Positions 26,746 to 36,307 of a stretch of 43,779 nt of DNA are shown here, piece after piece. The notes below the pieces were generated by a model, which saw only the letters and a program-made list of their open reading frames with translations, was not told the DNA's origin and ran no database searches. Source of the stretch: an uncultured Prevotella sp. GTDB taxonomy: Bacteria; Bacteroidota; Bacteroidia; Bacteroidales; Bacteroidaceae. The stretch's first letter is position 1. Each line of letters starts with the position of its first letter. Location: NCBI RefSeq assembly GCF_937863835.1, contig NZ_CALMHT010000083.1, positions 1 to 43,779 of the forward strand. The letters are read 5' to 3'. The translations under genes were made by a program, and so were the position numbers.

Positions 26746-26882
26746 TTTAATTAATTGTTTCTATAGTTTTTGATTTAGTTATTATTTCGATGCAAAAATA
26801 CAAAAAAAGTAGGAAAATGATATTAAATCGTTGAAAAAATATTAAATTTGTACCGAAAACATCAAAAAACTATGTAAGAACC

Positions 26883-28025
26883 ATGAATTTAAAAAATTTT
26901 GGGCTAATACTAGCCTGCCTGTTTTCAATCAATGCCGCTGCAGAAAATGAAGTGGCGAATGACTCTGTCGGTAAAGAAAAGACGATAGAGGTTAAATTAA
27001 CAACTAGTACGACATCTGATAAAGAGTTAAAGGCTCAAAGGGCTGTTGACGGTGAAAAACCAGTGCAGCCTCTTAATATTATCATTGGTCCTAGTAAACT
27101 GACGTTATGGGGATATGCCCAGACCGGTTATACGTTGAAGAATACTGCCGGTGTAACGACAAATGCTCTTGATATAACACGTATTATATTGATGGCAAAG
27201 GGTGAGTTGACTAAAAAGTTGAGTTTCTTTATCATGTATGATGCGGTAAAAAGTGAACTTCACGAGTATTATGCAGAATATGCTTTCTCACCGGCATTGA
27301 AGGTCCGAATAGGACAGTATAAACAACCGTTCACGTTGGAAAGTATCATTTCTCCTACAATCCTTAATAATATCAGTTATAACAACAGTGTATTGTATAT
27401 GGCGGGTATAGCAACAGATCCTTGTCAGGGAAACCATGTAGGTCGTGATGCCGGTATCATGTTTACAGGTGATGTCGTTAATTACAAGACATGGAAACTG
27501 ATCAACTATAGTATCGGCGTGTTCAACGGTCCAGGTATGAACAAAAAAGAGAATAACACCCAAAAGGATGTCATAGGTATGCTGAACGTCACGCCTTGGC
27601 AAGGTGTCATGCTGTCTACGTCTTTCTTATTAGGAACTGGACATGCTGAATCAGATAGTCCTTACGGAGCTTTTGTAACAGGGGATAATTACAAACGTAC
27701 CCGCTGGGCGATAGGTACAGAAATCAAAACTAAACCATTGTATGCCCGTAGCGAATTTATGGTGGGTAATGACGGCGGAATCCATAGTACGGGTTATTAC
27801 GCTGATTTTGAAGCTCATGTTCTGCCTAAATTCGATATTGTGGCCGACTATGACTATTTGAAGAAAAACAATGATTTGGGTTCAAGTGAGGTCCATTCAT
27901 ATATGGCAGGATTCCAATATTGGATTTATAAACGTTGCCGTATTCTAAGTCAATTTCAACGTAATATGCCACTGACGGGCAGTCCTACAAGTGCTTGGAT
28001 TACACAGTTCCAAATAGGATTCTAA
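26883..28025 (+). CDS. outer-membrane porin, Porin_O_P family
   Basis: 380 aa, with a signal peptide ending about AAA-E at residue 21. The mature part is rich in alternating aromatic/polar strands, contains the family's IGQYKQPFTLE segment and GRDAGIMFTGD, and ends in FQIGF with the terminal Phe used for BAM insertion. Family members (phosphate-selective porin O/P type) form outer-membrane channels, often for phosphate or polyphosphate; specificity here is unknown. A TAAATTTG -7 box lies at 26843-26850. It stands alone and is followed by a terminator. Confidence 0.9.
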   Translation: MNLKNFGLILACLFSINAAAENEVANDSVGKEKTIEVKLTTSTTSDKELKAQRAVDGEKPVQPLNIIIGPSKLTLWGYAQTGYTLKNTAGVTTNALDITRIILMAKGELTKKLSFFIMYDAVKSELHEYYAEYAFSPALKVRIGQYKQPFTLESIISPTILNNISYNNSVLYMAGIATDPCQGNHVGRDAGIMFTGDVVNYKTWKLINYSIGVFNGPGMNKKENNTQKDVIGMLNVTPWQGVMLSTSFLLGTGHAESDSPYGAFVTGDNYKRTRWAIGTEIKTKPLYARSEFMVGNDGGIHSTGYYADFEAHVLPKFDIVADYDYLKKNNDLGSSEVHSYMAGFQYWIYKRCRILSQFQRNMPLTGSPTSAWITQFQIGF

Positions 28026-28045
28026 ACAACATCGTATAATAAAAC

Positions 28046-28085
28046 AATAATGCGTTACTAACCATTCGGTCTGTAACGCATTATT
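28046..28085. terminator. terminator after the porin gene
   Basis: AATAATGCGTTAC (28046-28058) pairs perfectly with GTAACGCATTATT (28073-28085), loop 14 nt, followed by a T-rich TATTTT. On the reverse strand it ends in TTGTTTT, so it could also stop a transcript coming from the orphan promoter at 28241. Confidence 0.8.
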
Positions 28086-28240
28086 TATTTTAAAACAAAT
28101 CTTTTCAAAATCAAAGGGAACCTCGCGGTTGCCTTGTTATCCTTCATTCATCTTTCTACATTTACCTTAATCAAATAACTAAAAACCTGAATCTTAAATA
28201 TAACTACTAACCTAAACAATCTATTAACCTTTTGACGATG

Positions 28241-28272
28241 CAAAGGTAGGATGATTTTCAATACCAAACAAG
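28241..28272 (-). promoter_or_regulatory. orphan reverse-strand promoter, possible small RNA
   Basis: TACCTTTG (28248-28241) with CTTG 20 bp upstream (28272-28269) forms a promoter close to consensus. Downstream on the reverse strand, up to the terminator at 28046-28085, only a four-codon frame is seen. A transcript of about 190 nt without a protein would result. The remainder of 28086-28395 holds no other feature I can support. Confidence 0.4.
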
Positions 28273-28395
28273 TATAAATGTGTTTTATAACATAAAAATC
28301 CGTTTTTCTTGACCTAAATCAATATATTGTGTGCGATAACAGAGAAAAGTTTCTTTTTTTATTTTCAATCCCTTCGAATAATCAAAATTTTCCAT

Positions 28396-28403
28396 TACCT
28401 TTG
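28396..28403 (+). promoter_or_regulatory. -7 box for the glycosyltransferase pair
   Basis: TACCTTTG, 24 bp before the GT4 ATG, with a TTCG near the -33 position (28373-28376, spacer 19). It excludes the longer upstream frame as coding. Confidence 0.6.
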
Positions 28404-28427
28404 CTCCGTATTATAAAGATAGCGAAA

Positions 28428-29702
28428 ATGAGAGTGCTTATAGTAAATACAAGCGAGAAAACAGGTGGTGCGGCAGTTGCTGCCAATAGACTTGTGGAGG
28501 CTCTTAATAACAATGGGGTTAAGGCGAAAATGCTTGTAAGGGATAAGGATACCAACCGGATCACAGTTGTAGGTATCAGACATCACATCCTTAAAAAATG
28601 GTATTTTATATGGGAGCGCCTTGTTATCTTTATACATTTGCATTTCTCAAAAGACAATTTGTTCCAGGTCGATATAGCCAATTCCGGTTTTGATATAACT
28701 GGTCTGCGTGAATTTAAGGAAGCCGATGTTATACACTTGAATTGGGTTAATCAAGGATTTCTTTCGCTAAGGAGTATAAACAATATTATCAAGAGTGGTA
28801 AACCGGTGGTTTGGACAATGCATGATCTTTGGTCGGCTACGGGTATATGTCATTACGCACACGACTGTAAGGCATATCAGTCGCAGTGCCATCATTGCAA
28901 GTATCTGCCGGACAGCGGTGCCGCCCATGATTTGTCGACAAAGATATTTAAGAAAAAACAAAAGTTGTACAATAATGCAGACATATTCTTTGTGGCTTGT
29001 AGCAAATGGTTGTGTGGCGAAGCAAGGAAAAGTGCGCTGCTGGCAGACAAGAAGATAACGAACATACCGAATCCTATTAATTCCAATTTGTATCATCCTG
29101 TAGATAAGACAGAGTCGAAAAGAAGAACCGGACTTCCTCTGGATAAGAAAGTTATTCTGTTCGTTTCTCAGAAAGTAACAGATGAAAGAAAAGGCGTGAA
29201 ATATTTTATAGATGCTTTGAATATTCTGGCAGATAAGAATCCTGAGTTTGCTGTGCATACGTGTGTTGCTGTTTTAGGAGGGCATTCTGAAGATATTATC
29301 AGCGAATTGTCTATAAAAACATATCCATTGGGATATATAACGGATGAGAAGAAAATCATAAGTGTATATAATAGCGCAGATGTTTTCGTATTACCGTCAT
29401 TAGAGGACAATCTTCCTAATACCATTATGGAAGCAATGTCATGTGGAGTCCCATGTGTCGGTTTTAATGTCGGCGGTATTCCAGAGATGATAAATCATAG
29501 GAGCAATGGTTATATAGCAAAAACAGGAGACACGAAAGATCTGGCTACTGGTATCAATTGGATATTGAATGAGGCTGACTATGATGCCTTAAAACTAAAT
29601 TCAATAAAAAAGGTAACTACATTTTATTCACAACGTATTGTGGCTATGAACTATTTAGAAATTTATAATGAAGTATTGGCATTTAAAAATTATAGAATAT
29701 GA
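28428..29702 (+). CDS. glycosyltransferase family 4
   Basis: 424 aa from the ATG at 28428 (MRVLIVNTSEKTGGAAVAANR). The GT-B fold is recognisable by the N-terminal glycine-rich GGAAVAANRL loop and by the C-terminal nucleotide-sugar motif VLPSLEDNLPNTIMEAM followed by GVPCVGFNVGGIPE. These enzymes transfer a sugar with retention of configuration, here probably to a surface polysaccharide or lipid carrier at the inner face of the membrane. The -7 box at 28396 rules out the longer frame from 28329. It overlaps the GT2 gene by 4 bp, so the pair is an operon; no flippase or polymerase is adjacent. Confidence 0.93.
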   Translation: MRVLIVNTSEKTGGAAVAANRLVEALNNNGVKAKMLVRDKDTNRITVVGIRHHILKKWYFIWERLVIFIHLHFSKDNLFQVDIANSGFDITGLREFKEADVIHLNWVNQGFLSLRSINNIIKSGKPVVWTMHDLWSATGICHYAHDCKAYQSQCHHCKYLPDSGAAHDLSTKIFKKKQKLYNNADIFFVACSKWLCGEARKSALLADKKITNIPNPINSNLYHPVDKTESKRRTGLPLDKKVILFVSQKVTDERKGVKYFIDALNILADKNPEFAVHTCVAVLGGHSEDIISELSIKTYPLGYITDEKKIISVYNSADVFVLPSLEDNLPNTIMEAMSCGVPCVGFNVGGIPEMINHRSNGYIAKTGDTKDLATGINWILNEADYDALKLNSIKKVTTFYSQRIVAMNYLEIYNEVLAFKNYRI

Positions 29703-30493
29703 TTAGATTTACTTTTATCACGGTTACTTACAATGCGGAGAAATACTTTAATCATACGGCTAACAGTATATTGATGCAGAGCTATCCTCATATAGAACAT
29801 ATTATTATTGACGGCGCTTCCACGGATAACACGTTGGCATTGGCTAAAGATTATTCAGAACGTTCTTATGCTTCAGGCAATGGGCATGAGGTCCGTATAT
29901 TGTCCGAACCTGATAATGGGTTGTATGATGCGATGAACAAAGGATTGGAAATGGCATCAGGCGATTATGTATGTTTCCTTAATTCGGGCGACAGTTTACC
30001 TTTTGGTGACACGGTTGATACGATTATCGCCAATGCGGAGTTGGATGACATACAGGCCTCAAAATTGCCGTTGCCTGCTGTCATATATGGAGATACTAAT
30101 GTCGTAGATGGAGATGGGTCTTATTTGTTCCGTCGCCGTCTCTCTCCGCCCGAACAACTCACGTGGCGTTCATTCCGCAATGGTATGCTGGTCTGTCATC
30201 AGGCTTTTTATGCCAGGACAGATATCGCCAAACAGGTGGAATATGATAAGAAATATAGATATTCGGCAGATGTTGACTGGTGTATCAGAATCATGAAAGA
30301 AGCGGAAAAACGTAGCCTTCTTCTCAAAAATGTACATGCTACGATAGTCAACTACATGCAAGAGGGTATGTCCACAAAATATCATAAAGCGTCATTAAAA
30401 GAAAGATATCATATCATGGTCAGACATTATGGACAAACGGACACAATGCTTATGCATTTATGGTTTGCCGTCCGTGCTATTTTCAAACATTAA
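29699..30493 (+). CDS. glycosyltransferase family 2
   Basis: 264 aa, a GT-A fold enzyme. N-terminal TFITVTYNAEKYFNHTANSI, the IIDGASTDNT motif, the PDNGLYDAMNKG motif and the NSGD metal-binding segment are those of the WcaA-like GT2 group. It should act with the GT4 partner, whose stop codon it overlaps by 4 bp (ATGA), in making a surface glycan. The C-terminus has a short hydrophobic patch (MLMHLWFAVRAIF) that could touch the membrane. Confidence 0.93.
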   Translation: MIRFTFITVTYNAEKYFNHTANSILMQSYPHIEHIIIDGASTDNTLALAKDYSERSYASGNGHEVRILSEPDNGLYDAMNKGLEMASGDYVCFLNSGDSLPFGDTVDTIIANAELDDIQASKLPLPAVIYGDTNVVDGDGSYLFRRRLSPPEQLTWRSFRNGMLVCHQAFYARTDIAKQVEYDKKYRYSADVDWCIRIMKEAEKRSLLLKNVHATIVNYMQEGMSTKYHKASLKERYHIMVRHYGQTDTMLMHLWFAVRAIFKH

Positions 30494-30522
30494 TATTCTA
30501 TTATATTTTAATAACTAAATTT

Positions 30523-30555
30523 TTTGCGAACATATTTACAATATGTGTATTTTTG
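30523..30555 (+). promoter_or_regulatory. promoter of the Cys/Lys-rich protein gene
   Basis: -33 TTTG at 30523-30526, 21-bp spacer, -7 TATTTTTG at 30548-30555, giving a leader of about 33 nt before the ATG at 30596. Confidence 0.75.
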
Positions 30556-30595
30556 CCGCAGATATTTTAGTATTAACTAATAAATTAATAAAGTT

Positions 30596-30877
30596 ATGAA
30601 AAAAGTAATTTTTAGCGCAGTATTATTTCTGGCTGCCGTAAGTTATGGTACAGTGGCCAATGCTCAGTGTAATAAGAAGGCAGATAAAAAGGAATGCTGC
30701 CAGAAACCAGGTGATAAAGCGAAGAAAGATTGCAAGATGGCTGTAGCTGGCAAGGATTGCAAGGGTAAGTGCGCACCAGGATGTAAATGCAAGGGATGTG
30801 CCAAGAATGGTAAAATGGCTAAAAAAGGTGGAAAGCCATGTATGTGCAAGAAGGCATGTGATCAGGCAAAAAAATAG
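30596..30877 (+). CDS. secreted Cys/Lys-rich small protein, metallothionein-like
   Basis: 93 aa. A clear signal peptide (MKKVIFSAVLFLAAVSYG, cleavage after NAQ at about residue 24) leads to a mature chain of about 69 residues with 12 cysteines and about 25 lysines, almost without hydrophobic residues. Cysteines come in CC, CxxxC, CxC and CxxC spacings (CKGKCAPGCKCKGC, CMCKKAC). This resembles metal-binding proteins, but export is unusual for a metallothionein. It could bind metals or redox partners in the periplasm or carry its charge to the surface. It has its own promoter and terminator, so it is a single-gene unit. No named family is recognised. Confidence 0.75.
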   Translation: MKKVIFSAVLFLAAVSYGTVANAQCNKKADKKECCQKPGDKAKKDCKMAVAGKDCKGKCAPGCKCKGCAKNGKMAKKGGKPCMCKKACDQAKK

Positions 30878-30895
30878 AATCACTTTATAGTATAC

Positions 30896-30927
30896 AAAAG
30901 AGGCGCACCGTAAGATGCGCCTCTTTT
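30896..30927. terminator. bidirectional terminator
   Basis: AAAAGAGGCGCA (30896-30907) and TGCGCCTCTTTT (30916-30927), a perfect 12-bp stem with an 8-nt loop and T-runs on both strands. Serves the Cys/Lys-rich gene and the convergent peptidase gene. Confidence 0.9.
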
Positions 30928-30942
30928 ATGTTATATCTTGTA

Positions 30943-31878
30943 TTAAGAGTATCTGATAATCTGACCAGGACGTAAGCGAACTTCTTTTCCTAAGTGGTTG
31001 AGGTCGCAAATCGTTTCAACAGATACGCCACGTTTGCGAGCGATCGTGTATAACGTTTCTCCTGATTTAACTTTATGATAGCGAACAAATCCACTTTCCA
31101 TCGGTTCTCCTGTTGTCGGTGTACCGACAACCTCTTCTTTAGAATATCCGCCATTTCCGATTTTACCGTTAGCTTTGGTAGCTGCAAGCGATTCTCTGTC
31201 ATAAGAACTTTTACGGAAAGTATAATAATCGTTTGTCACATCCTGATTACGGAAGTCAAACATAAGTGCCGGGTTAAGAGCTACACCGCATAGACGGGTC
31301 TCAAAATGCAAATGAGAACCGGTACTCCTTCCTGTGTTGCCACCTAGTCCGATAGGTTCACCTGCTTTCACTTCCTCATCTTCTTCTACCAATTGCTTTG
31401 AAAGATGTCCGTAAATAGTCTCAAGTCCATTAGGATGACGGATAACGATATAGTTTCCATAACCACCACCTTCATATCTTACAACGCGAACTTTTCCACT
31501 AAATGCTGCACGTATCGTGTCACCTATATATACCTTAATGTCAAGTCCCTTATGCATACGTCCCCATCTTGAACCGAAGTTGGATGTTACGACGCGGCTA
31601 GGTGTCGGCATACAGAAATCGCGCAGACTGATTCTGAATGAATCAGGCAATGCTGTTTCATGATGTGCATATTTGTTACTGAAATCTTCATATAAGTCTG
31701 AGGAAGGGGACTGAGCCTGTTCTTTAGATATGAGTTTTCTTAATTGGAATGTATCTACTGCCATCATCCTTCTGTCTACTGGTGCTTGGCGCGCCAAAAG
31801 ATCCTGCCCAACGACTGGTATGGCCGAAAGAGACATTAATGAGATAATTGCAAAGGTTCTTAATTTCTTTAAAATCAT
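30943..31878 (-). CDS. M23 metallopeptidase with C-terminal LysM
   Basis: 311 aa from the ATG at 31878. A signal peptide (MILKKLRTFAIISLMSLSAI, ending VVGQ) is followed by a LytM/M23 endopeptidase domain with RMHKGLDIK (the HxxxD zinc site) and GSHLHFE (the HxH zinc site), and by a LysM domain in the last about 45 residues (HKVKSGETLYTIARKRGVS). It cuts peptide cross-links of peptidoglycan in the periplasm, for growth or division; if catalysis were lost it could be an amidase activator, but the zinc ligands are intact. A TATATTTG box lies at 31981-31988. The longer frame to 31929 only adds residues before the signal peptide and is rejected. Confidence 0.92.
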   Translation of the reverse strand: MILKKLRTFAIISLMSLSAIPVVGQDLLARQAPVDRRMMAVDTFQLRKLISKEQAQSPSSDLYEDFSNKYAHHETALPDSFRISLRDFCMPTPSRVVTSNFGSRWGRMHKGLDIKVYIGDTIRAAFSGKVRVVRYEGGGYGNYIVIRHPNGLETIYGHLSKQLVEEDEEVKAGEPIGLGGNTGRSTGSHLHFETRLCGVALNPALMFDFRNQDVTNDYYTFRKSSYDRESLAATKANGKIGNGGYSKEEVVGTPTTGEPMESGFVRYHKVKSGETLYTIARKRGVSVETICDLNHLGKEVRLRPGQIIRYS

Positions 31879-32072
31879 AATCGTTTGTTTTACATGTCTT
31901 CGGTGAAAACCTACACACATATATTTCACAATGATGCGGTATTTGAATAGAATATATCAAGAGTTAACCAAAAGACTTTGCAAATATAACGAAAATATTA
32001 CGAAATCTTGTCTGCGTTAACAGTTTTTATTGTGACTTTAACACTCGAGAATGAAAGTTAAAGATGTCAATT

Positions 32073-34172
32073 TCAAGAAATTGCAGACCAGTTTATATTG
32101 GTTTTGCGAAGCATTGAAAGTCGATTCCAAAGCATCGAATATTCACTTTTCTGACATAGTGGATCGTTGTCGATAATCTTCTGCGCTTCGTCCCTGGCCA
32201 ACTGCACGATCTGTCCATCTCTGGCTATGTCTGCTATCTTCAAATCAAAAGCTACACCACTTTGCTGTGTCCCTTCCAAATCCCCTGGCCCTCTAAGTTT
32301 CAGGTCGGCTTCGGCTATCTCGAATCCATCATTGGTATCACACATGATATCTATTCGCTTACGAGTCTCGTTACTCAGTTTGTAACTGGTGACGAGTATG
32401 CAATAACTTTGGTCGGCACCTCTTCCTACACGCCCCCTGAGTTGATGCAATTGCGACAGTCCGAATCGCTCCGCATTGAGTATAATCATGACCGATGCGT
32501 TAGGTACATTTACCCCTACTTCTATGACGGTGGTGGCAACAAGAATATTTGTCAATCCTTTAACAAACATTTGCATTTCTTCTTCTTTTTCTTTCGGTTT
32601 CATTTTGCCATGAACCTTGCTGAGATGAAATTCGGGGAATGCATCCCTCAATGTTTCGAATCCATTTTCAAGATTTCTCAGATCGCTCTTTTCGCTTTCT
32701 TTGATCAGCGGGAATACAATGTAAATCTGTCTGCCCTCATTGACTTGTTTTCTGATACCGTTATACAGACTTGTCATCTGATTGTCGTATAGATGTGTGG
32801 TCTCTATCGGTTTTCTGCCGGGAGGCAGTTCGTCTATCACACTTACGTCCAGATCGCCGTACAGTGTCATTGCCAGTGTTCTTGGTATCGGAGTCGCTGT
32901 CATGACCAGTACGTGGGGTGGATTCTCACTCTTGCTCCACAGTTTCGCCCGTTGAGCCACTCCGAATCTATGTTGTTCGTCCACGACGACAAACCCCAGG
33001 CGTGCAAATTGTACCGTATCTTCTATGACAGCGTGTGTTCCTATCAGTATATCTACACTGCCGTCAAGGAGGCCTTTCATTACTGCTTCACGGCGTTTGC
33101 CTTTCACAATACCCGTCAGCAGTTCTACATGCACGTCCATGTTTATCAGAAACTCTTTTATCGTTGCAAAATGTTGCTCGGCAAGTATTTCGGTAGGAGC
33201 CATGATACAAGTCTGGTATCCGTTGTCTATAGCTATCAGCATAGACATCAGTGCGACAAGTGTCTTACCGCTGCCCACATCTCCCTGCAGCAGTCTGTTC
33301 ATCTGTCTGCCACTACCCATGTCGGCACGAATCTCATGCATTACCCGTTTTTGGGCACCGGTTAGAGGGAAAGGAAGGTTCTCATGATAGAAATGGTTGA
33401 ATTTGTCACCTACATGCTCGAAAATATAACCTCTGTATTTGCGGCGGTGATCGCTCGCATAACGTAGAATATTCAGTTGCACATAAAACAACTCTTCAAA
33501 TTTTAGGCGCATTCTGGCTCTTTGCAGATCCTGCGGTGTCTTCGGATAGTGGATATCCCGAAAGGCTTTGTCTCTTGACACAAGATGAAGTCGTTCTGTA
33601 ATAAACGGTGGCAACGTTTCGGTAATCGTCTGTTGTATGCGGGCAAGCATACTTTTCGTCAGCTTTTCGATGGCACGACTCGTAAAACCATGTTTCTTCA
33701 TCTTCTCTGTTAGAGAATAATAAGGTTGAAGTCCCATGTCGTCCAGTCGCAGTTCCGAAGCCGCGTCTATATCCGGATGAGCGATATTGATGCGTCCGTT
33801 GAAAACGGATGGTTTTCCGAATACGATATATTCCGTATCCGTATTGTATTGTTTGATGATATATTTCGCCCCCTGAAACCAAACCAGGTCGGCTATGCCT
33901 TGTCCGTCGGAGAAATGAGCCACGAGTCTTTGCTTCCGTGGCCCCATGCTGAAAGTCTCAAAACTCAGTATCTTTCCACATATCTGCACGAAGGGCATCT
34001 CTCCCGACAGTTCGCTGATTCTGTAAACCTTACTGCGGTCTACATATTTGTACGGATAGTATTCGAGCAAGTCACCGAAAGTATGGATACCGAGTTCGTC
34101 GTTCAGTATCTTCTTTCTGCTTGGTCCTACACCGGGCAGATATTGTATGTCTTGTGCGAGTACGTCTAACAT
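32073..34172 (-). CDS. recG: ATP-dependent DNA helicase RecG
   Basis: 699 aa, full length for RecG, which remodels stalled replication forks and branched DNA. An N-terminal wedge/OB domain ([16 protein letters not shown]) precedes the helicase core: Walker [12 protein letters not shown] near residue 300, DEQHRFG near 397, the [12 protein letters not shown] motif III, and the C-terminal GRVGRG and [12 protein letters not shown] motifs. It is the last gene of a pdxJ - DJ-1 - ispD - recG transcript and overlaps the ispD end by 7 bp. Confidence 0.97.
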   Translation of the reverse strand: MLDVLAQDIQYLPGVGPSRKKILNDELGIHTFGDLLEYYPYKYVDRSKVYRISELSGEMPFVQICGKILSFETFSMGPRKQRLVAHFSDGQGIADLVWFQGAKYIIKQYNTDTEYIVFGKPSVFNGRINIAHPDIDAASELRLDDMGLQPYYSLTEKMKKHGFTSRAIEKLTKSMLARIQQTITETLPPFITERLHLVSRDKAFRDIHYPKTPQDLQRARMRLKFEELFYVQLNILRYASDHRRKYRGYIFEHVGDKFNHFYHENLPFPLTGAQKRVMHEIRADMGSGRQMNRLLQGDVGSGKTLVALMSMLIAIDNGYQTCIMAPTEILAEQHFATIKEFLINMDVHVELLTGIVKGKRREAVMKGLLDGSVDILIGTHAVIEDTVQFARLGFVVVDEQHRFGVAQRAKLWSKSENPPHVLVMTATPIPRTLAMTLYGDLDVSVIDELPPGRKPIETTHLYDNQMTSLYNGIRKQVNEGRQIYIVFPLIKESEKSDLRNLENGFETLRDAFPEFHLSKVHGKMKPKEKEEEMQMFVKGLTNILVATTVIEVGVNVPNASVMIILNAERFGLSQLHQLRGRVGRGADQSYCILVTSYKLSNETRKRIDIMCDTNDGFEIAEADLKLRGPGDLEGTQQSGVAFDLKIADIARDGQIVQLARDEAQKIIDNDPLCQKSEYSMLWNRLSMLRKTNINWSAIS

Positions 34173-34849
34173 TCCTTTTGAAGCAGAGCTTCCGCTATGG
34201 CCATATCTAAAGGTGTGGTGATCTTGATGTTTTCCCTGTTACCGTCGACGAGGGTTATCTGATGACCGAGATGCTCCACAACAGAAGCATCATCAGTAAA
34301 GTCATCACGGTAGTCTTGGTTATAAGCCTTTTTCAGAAGTTGGATATCGAAAGTCTGCGGTGTCTGCACTAGTCTGTATTCACTCCGTGCCACGGTCTTA
34401 CTGTCATCCTTCCGGTCAGAAATAAGATGTCTTACGGTTTCGATGATAGGTGTTACAGGAATCACCGCTTCATCCGTACGTGCCTTGTCATAGCAGTTCC
34501 TGATTACATCCACTGAGACAAACGGTCTTACGCCGTCGTGTACCCCGACGATTCCATTCTCGTCGTCAGGAACTAGTCCGAGTCCGTTTTTTACAGAAGC
34601 AAAACGAGTTTCACCACCGTCTGTTATACGGTATTCGATATTGAAATGATGCTTTTTGCAGAGTTCGAACCAATAATCATGTTGCGAAGCGGGTAAAACC
34701 AATATAATCTGTAATGCAGCATCATATTCACGAAACCGTTCAATGGTGTGCATCAGTATCGGTTTACCGCCGATAGGCAAAAACTGTTTCGGGATATCGC
34801 CTCCCATACGCAGACCTTTTCCTCCCGCCACGATGATGATATAGTCCAT
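34166..34849 (-). CDS. ispD: 2-C-methyl-D-erythritol 4-phosphate cytidylyltransferase
   Basis: 227 aa, third step enzyme of the MEP isoprenoid pathway, joining CTP and MEP. The nucleotide-binding opening [19 protein letters not shown], the [10 protein letters not shown] segment, the AR-S and LVQTPQTF motif and [11 protein letters not shown] are all conserved. It overlaps recG by 7 bp and starts 4 bp after the DJ-1 gene, so it is translationally coupled to both. Confidence 0.96.
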   Translation of the reverse strand: MDYIIIVAGGKGLRMGGDIPKQFLPIGGKPILMHTIERFREYDAALQIILVLPASQHDYWFELCKKHHFNIEYRITDGGETRFASVKNGLGLVPDDENGIVGVHDGVRPFVSVDVIRNCYDKARTDEAVIPVTPIIETVRHLISDRKDDSKTVARSEYRLVQTPQTFDIQLLKKAYNQDYRDDFTDDASVVEHLGHQITLVDGNRENIKITTPLDMAIAEALLQKEC

Positions 34850-34853
34850 ATCC

Positions 34854-35420
34854 TTATTCTTTACCTATCAGGTGAGCAAACTGCATCTTTTTCTGCAAGT
34901 CCTCCGAAGCTGTCTTACCTACGAACATTTCAAGTATCGCATAAGCATAAGGCAGTGTAGCCGCCGGTCCCTCGCCCGTGATGATATGACCATCTATCGT
35001 ATACAACTCATGTGTATAGATTGCCCCGTCCATATAAACTTCAAATCCGGGGGAACAAGTCGCCCGCTTGGCTTTGAGCAGTCCCAGTCCGCCTAATACC
35101 ATCGGTGCGGCACATATAGCTGCTATCCTTTTGTCTTTGGCATACTGATTCATGATAGCCTTCTTTACACCTTCATGTGCATTCAGGTTTTTCGAACCCG
35201 GCATACCGCCCGGTAACATTAGTAGGTCGGCATCACTCAGGTCAGCATCTTCAAACAGCATATCAGCCTTCACTGTCACGCCATGCGATGTCTCCACAAA
35301 TTCACTTCCGGTGACACTCACCGTCTTTATATCGATACCGCCGCGACGCAGAATGTCGACAGGAGCCATACCTTCTATTTCCTCGAAACCATTGGCTAGA
35401 AATTCATAAACTTTTGCCAT
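34854..35420 (-). CDS. DJ-1/PfpI family protein
   Basis: 188 aa, the YajL/DJ-1 branch of the class I glutamine amidotransferase-like fold. The nucleophile Cys103 sits in [11 protein letters not shown], with the conserved Glu in the N-terminal [10 protein letters not shown]. Members act as oxidative-stress chaperones or glyoxalase-like enzymes; the precise activity is debated for the family. It lies 31 bp after pdxJ and 4 bp before ispD in the same operon. Confidence 0.93.
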   Translation of the reverse strand: MAKVYEFLANGFEEIEGMAPVDILRRGGIDIKTVSVTGSEFVETSHGVTVKADMLFEDADLSDADLLMLPGGMPGSKNLNAHEGVKKAIMNQYAKDKRIAAICAAPMVLGGLGLLKAKRATCSPGFEVYMDGAIYTHELYTIDGHIITGEGPAATLPYAYAILEMFVGKTASEDLQKKMQFAHLIGKE

Positions 35421-35451
35421 ATCTTTCTTTTTATATTAAAAGGTGAATAAT

Positions 35452-36165
35452 TTATTTCAGACAATCCAGATATTTCTGTATTGTGTCTTTTAGTCCCATA
35501 TAGAGTGCATCGCAAATCAGTGCATGACCGATGCTGACCTCGTCTACCCATGGAATCTGCTGATAGAAGTAATTCAGGTTGACAAGACTCAGGTCGTGGC
35601 CCGCATTCAGTCCCAGTCCCAGTTCCTTCGCTTTCTTTGCCGCTTCGATAAACGGTGCTATGGCCTTCTCGCGATCCACTGGATACCCGCTCGCATAAGG
35701 TTCCGTATACAGTTCTATACGGTCTGTCCCGCATTTCTTGGCATATTCCACCATCTCCACATCTGGGTCTACGAAGATAGACGTACGTATACCGGCCTCT
35801 TTGAATCGTCCGATAACATCCGTCAGGAAAGAGATATTCGCTTTCGTATCCCATCCATGGTTACTGGTTATCTGGTTGTCGGCATCAGGGACAAGTGTTA
35901 CCTGTGTCGGTTTAACCTCCAGTACGAGGTCAATGTATTTCTCTATAGGATTACCCTCTATATTGAATTCCTTCCTGACAGCAGGTCTCAGATTCCTGAC
36001 ATCCTGATAGCGTATATGTCTTTCGTCGGGACGGGGATGCACCGTGATACCCTGTGCGCCGAACGATTCACAGTCGAGTGCTACTTTTAATACATCGGGG
36101 TTATTACCGCCGCGAGCATTACGGATAGTAGCTATCTTGTTGATGTTTACACTTAATTTTGTCAT
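35452..36165 (-). CDS. pdxJ: pyridoxine 5'-phosphate synthase
   Basis: 237 aa, a TIM barrel that condenses deoxyxylulose 5-phosphate with aminoacetone phosphate to give pyridoxine 5'-phosphate. Conserved segments are [14 protein letters not shown], the [20 protein letters not shown] region, NIEGNP, LVPD and GLNAGHDLS, and [11 protein letters not shown] at the C-terminus. First gene of the pdxJ - DJ-1 - ispD - recG set; a TAATTTTG -7 box is at 36186-36193 (reverse strand). It is divergent from the NAD kinase. Confidence 0.97.
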   Translation of the reverse strand: MTKLSVNINKIATIRNARGGNNPDVLKVALDCESFGAQGITVHPRPDERHIRYQDVRNLRPAVRKEFNIEGNPIEKYIDLVLEVKPTQVTLVPDADNQITSNHGWDTKANISFLTDVIGRFKEAGIRTSIFVDPDVEMVEYAKKCGTDRIELYTEPYASGYPVDREKAIAPFIEAAKKAKELGLGLNAGHDLSLVNLNYFYQQIPWVDEVSIGHALICDALYMGLKDTIQKYLDCLK

Positions 36166-36307
36166 TTTTATCTAATTATTTAATTCAAAATTACACTGTT
36201 TTCACTAAAAAAACGTATTTTTGCAACGCAATGTATCGGCAAAAGTACGAAATGTTTGTCAAATAACCATATCACAGATGGATAAAGATATTAAAAACAA
36301 AGAAAAT

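Noticed and set aside
28428..30493. A capsule or O-antigen cluster
   Set aside because: Only two glycosyltransferases; no flippase, polymerase, chain-length regulator or nucleotide-sugar genes.
32262..33365. Two long frames antisense to recG
   Set aside because: They are opposite conserved helicase motifs; their composition (Cys/His/Tyr-rich) is that of antisense shadows.
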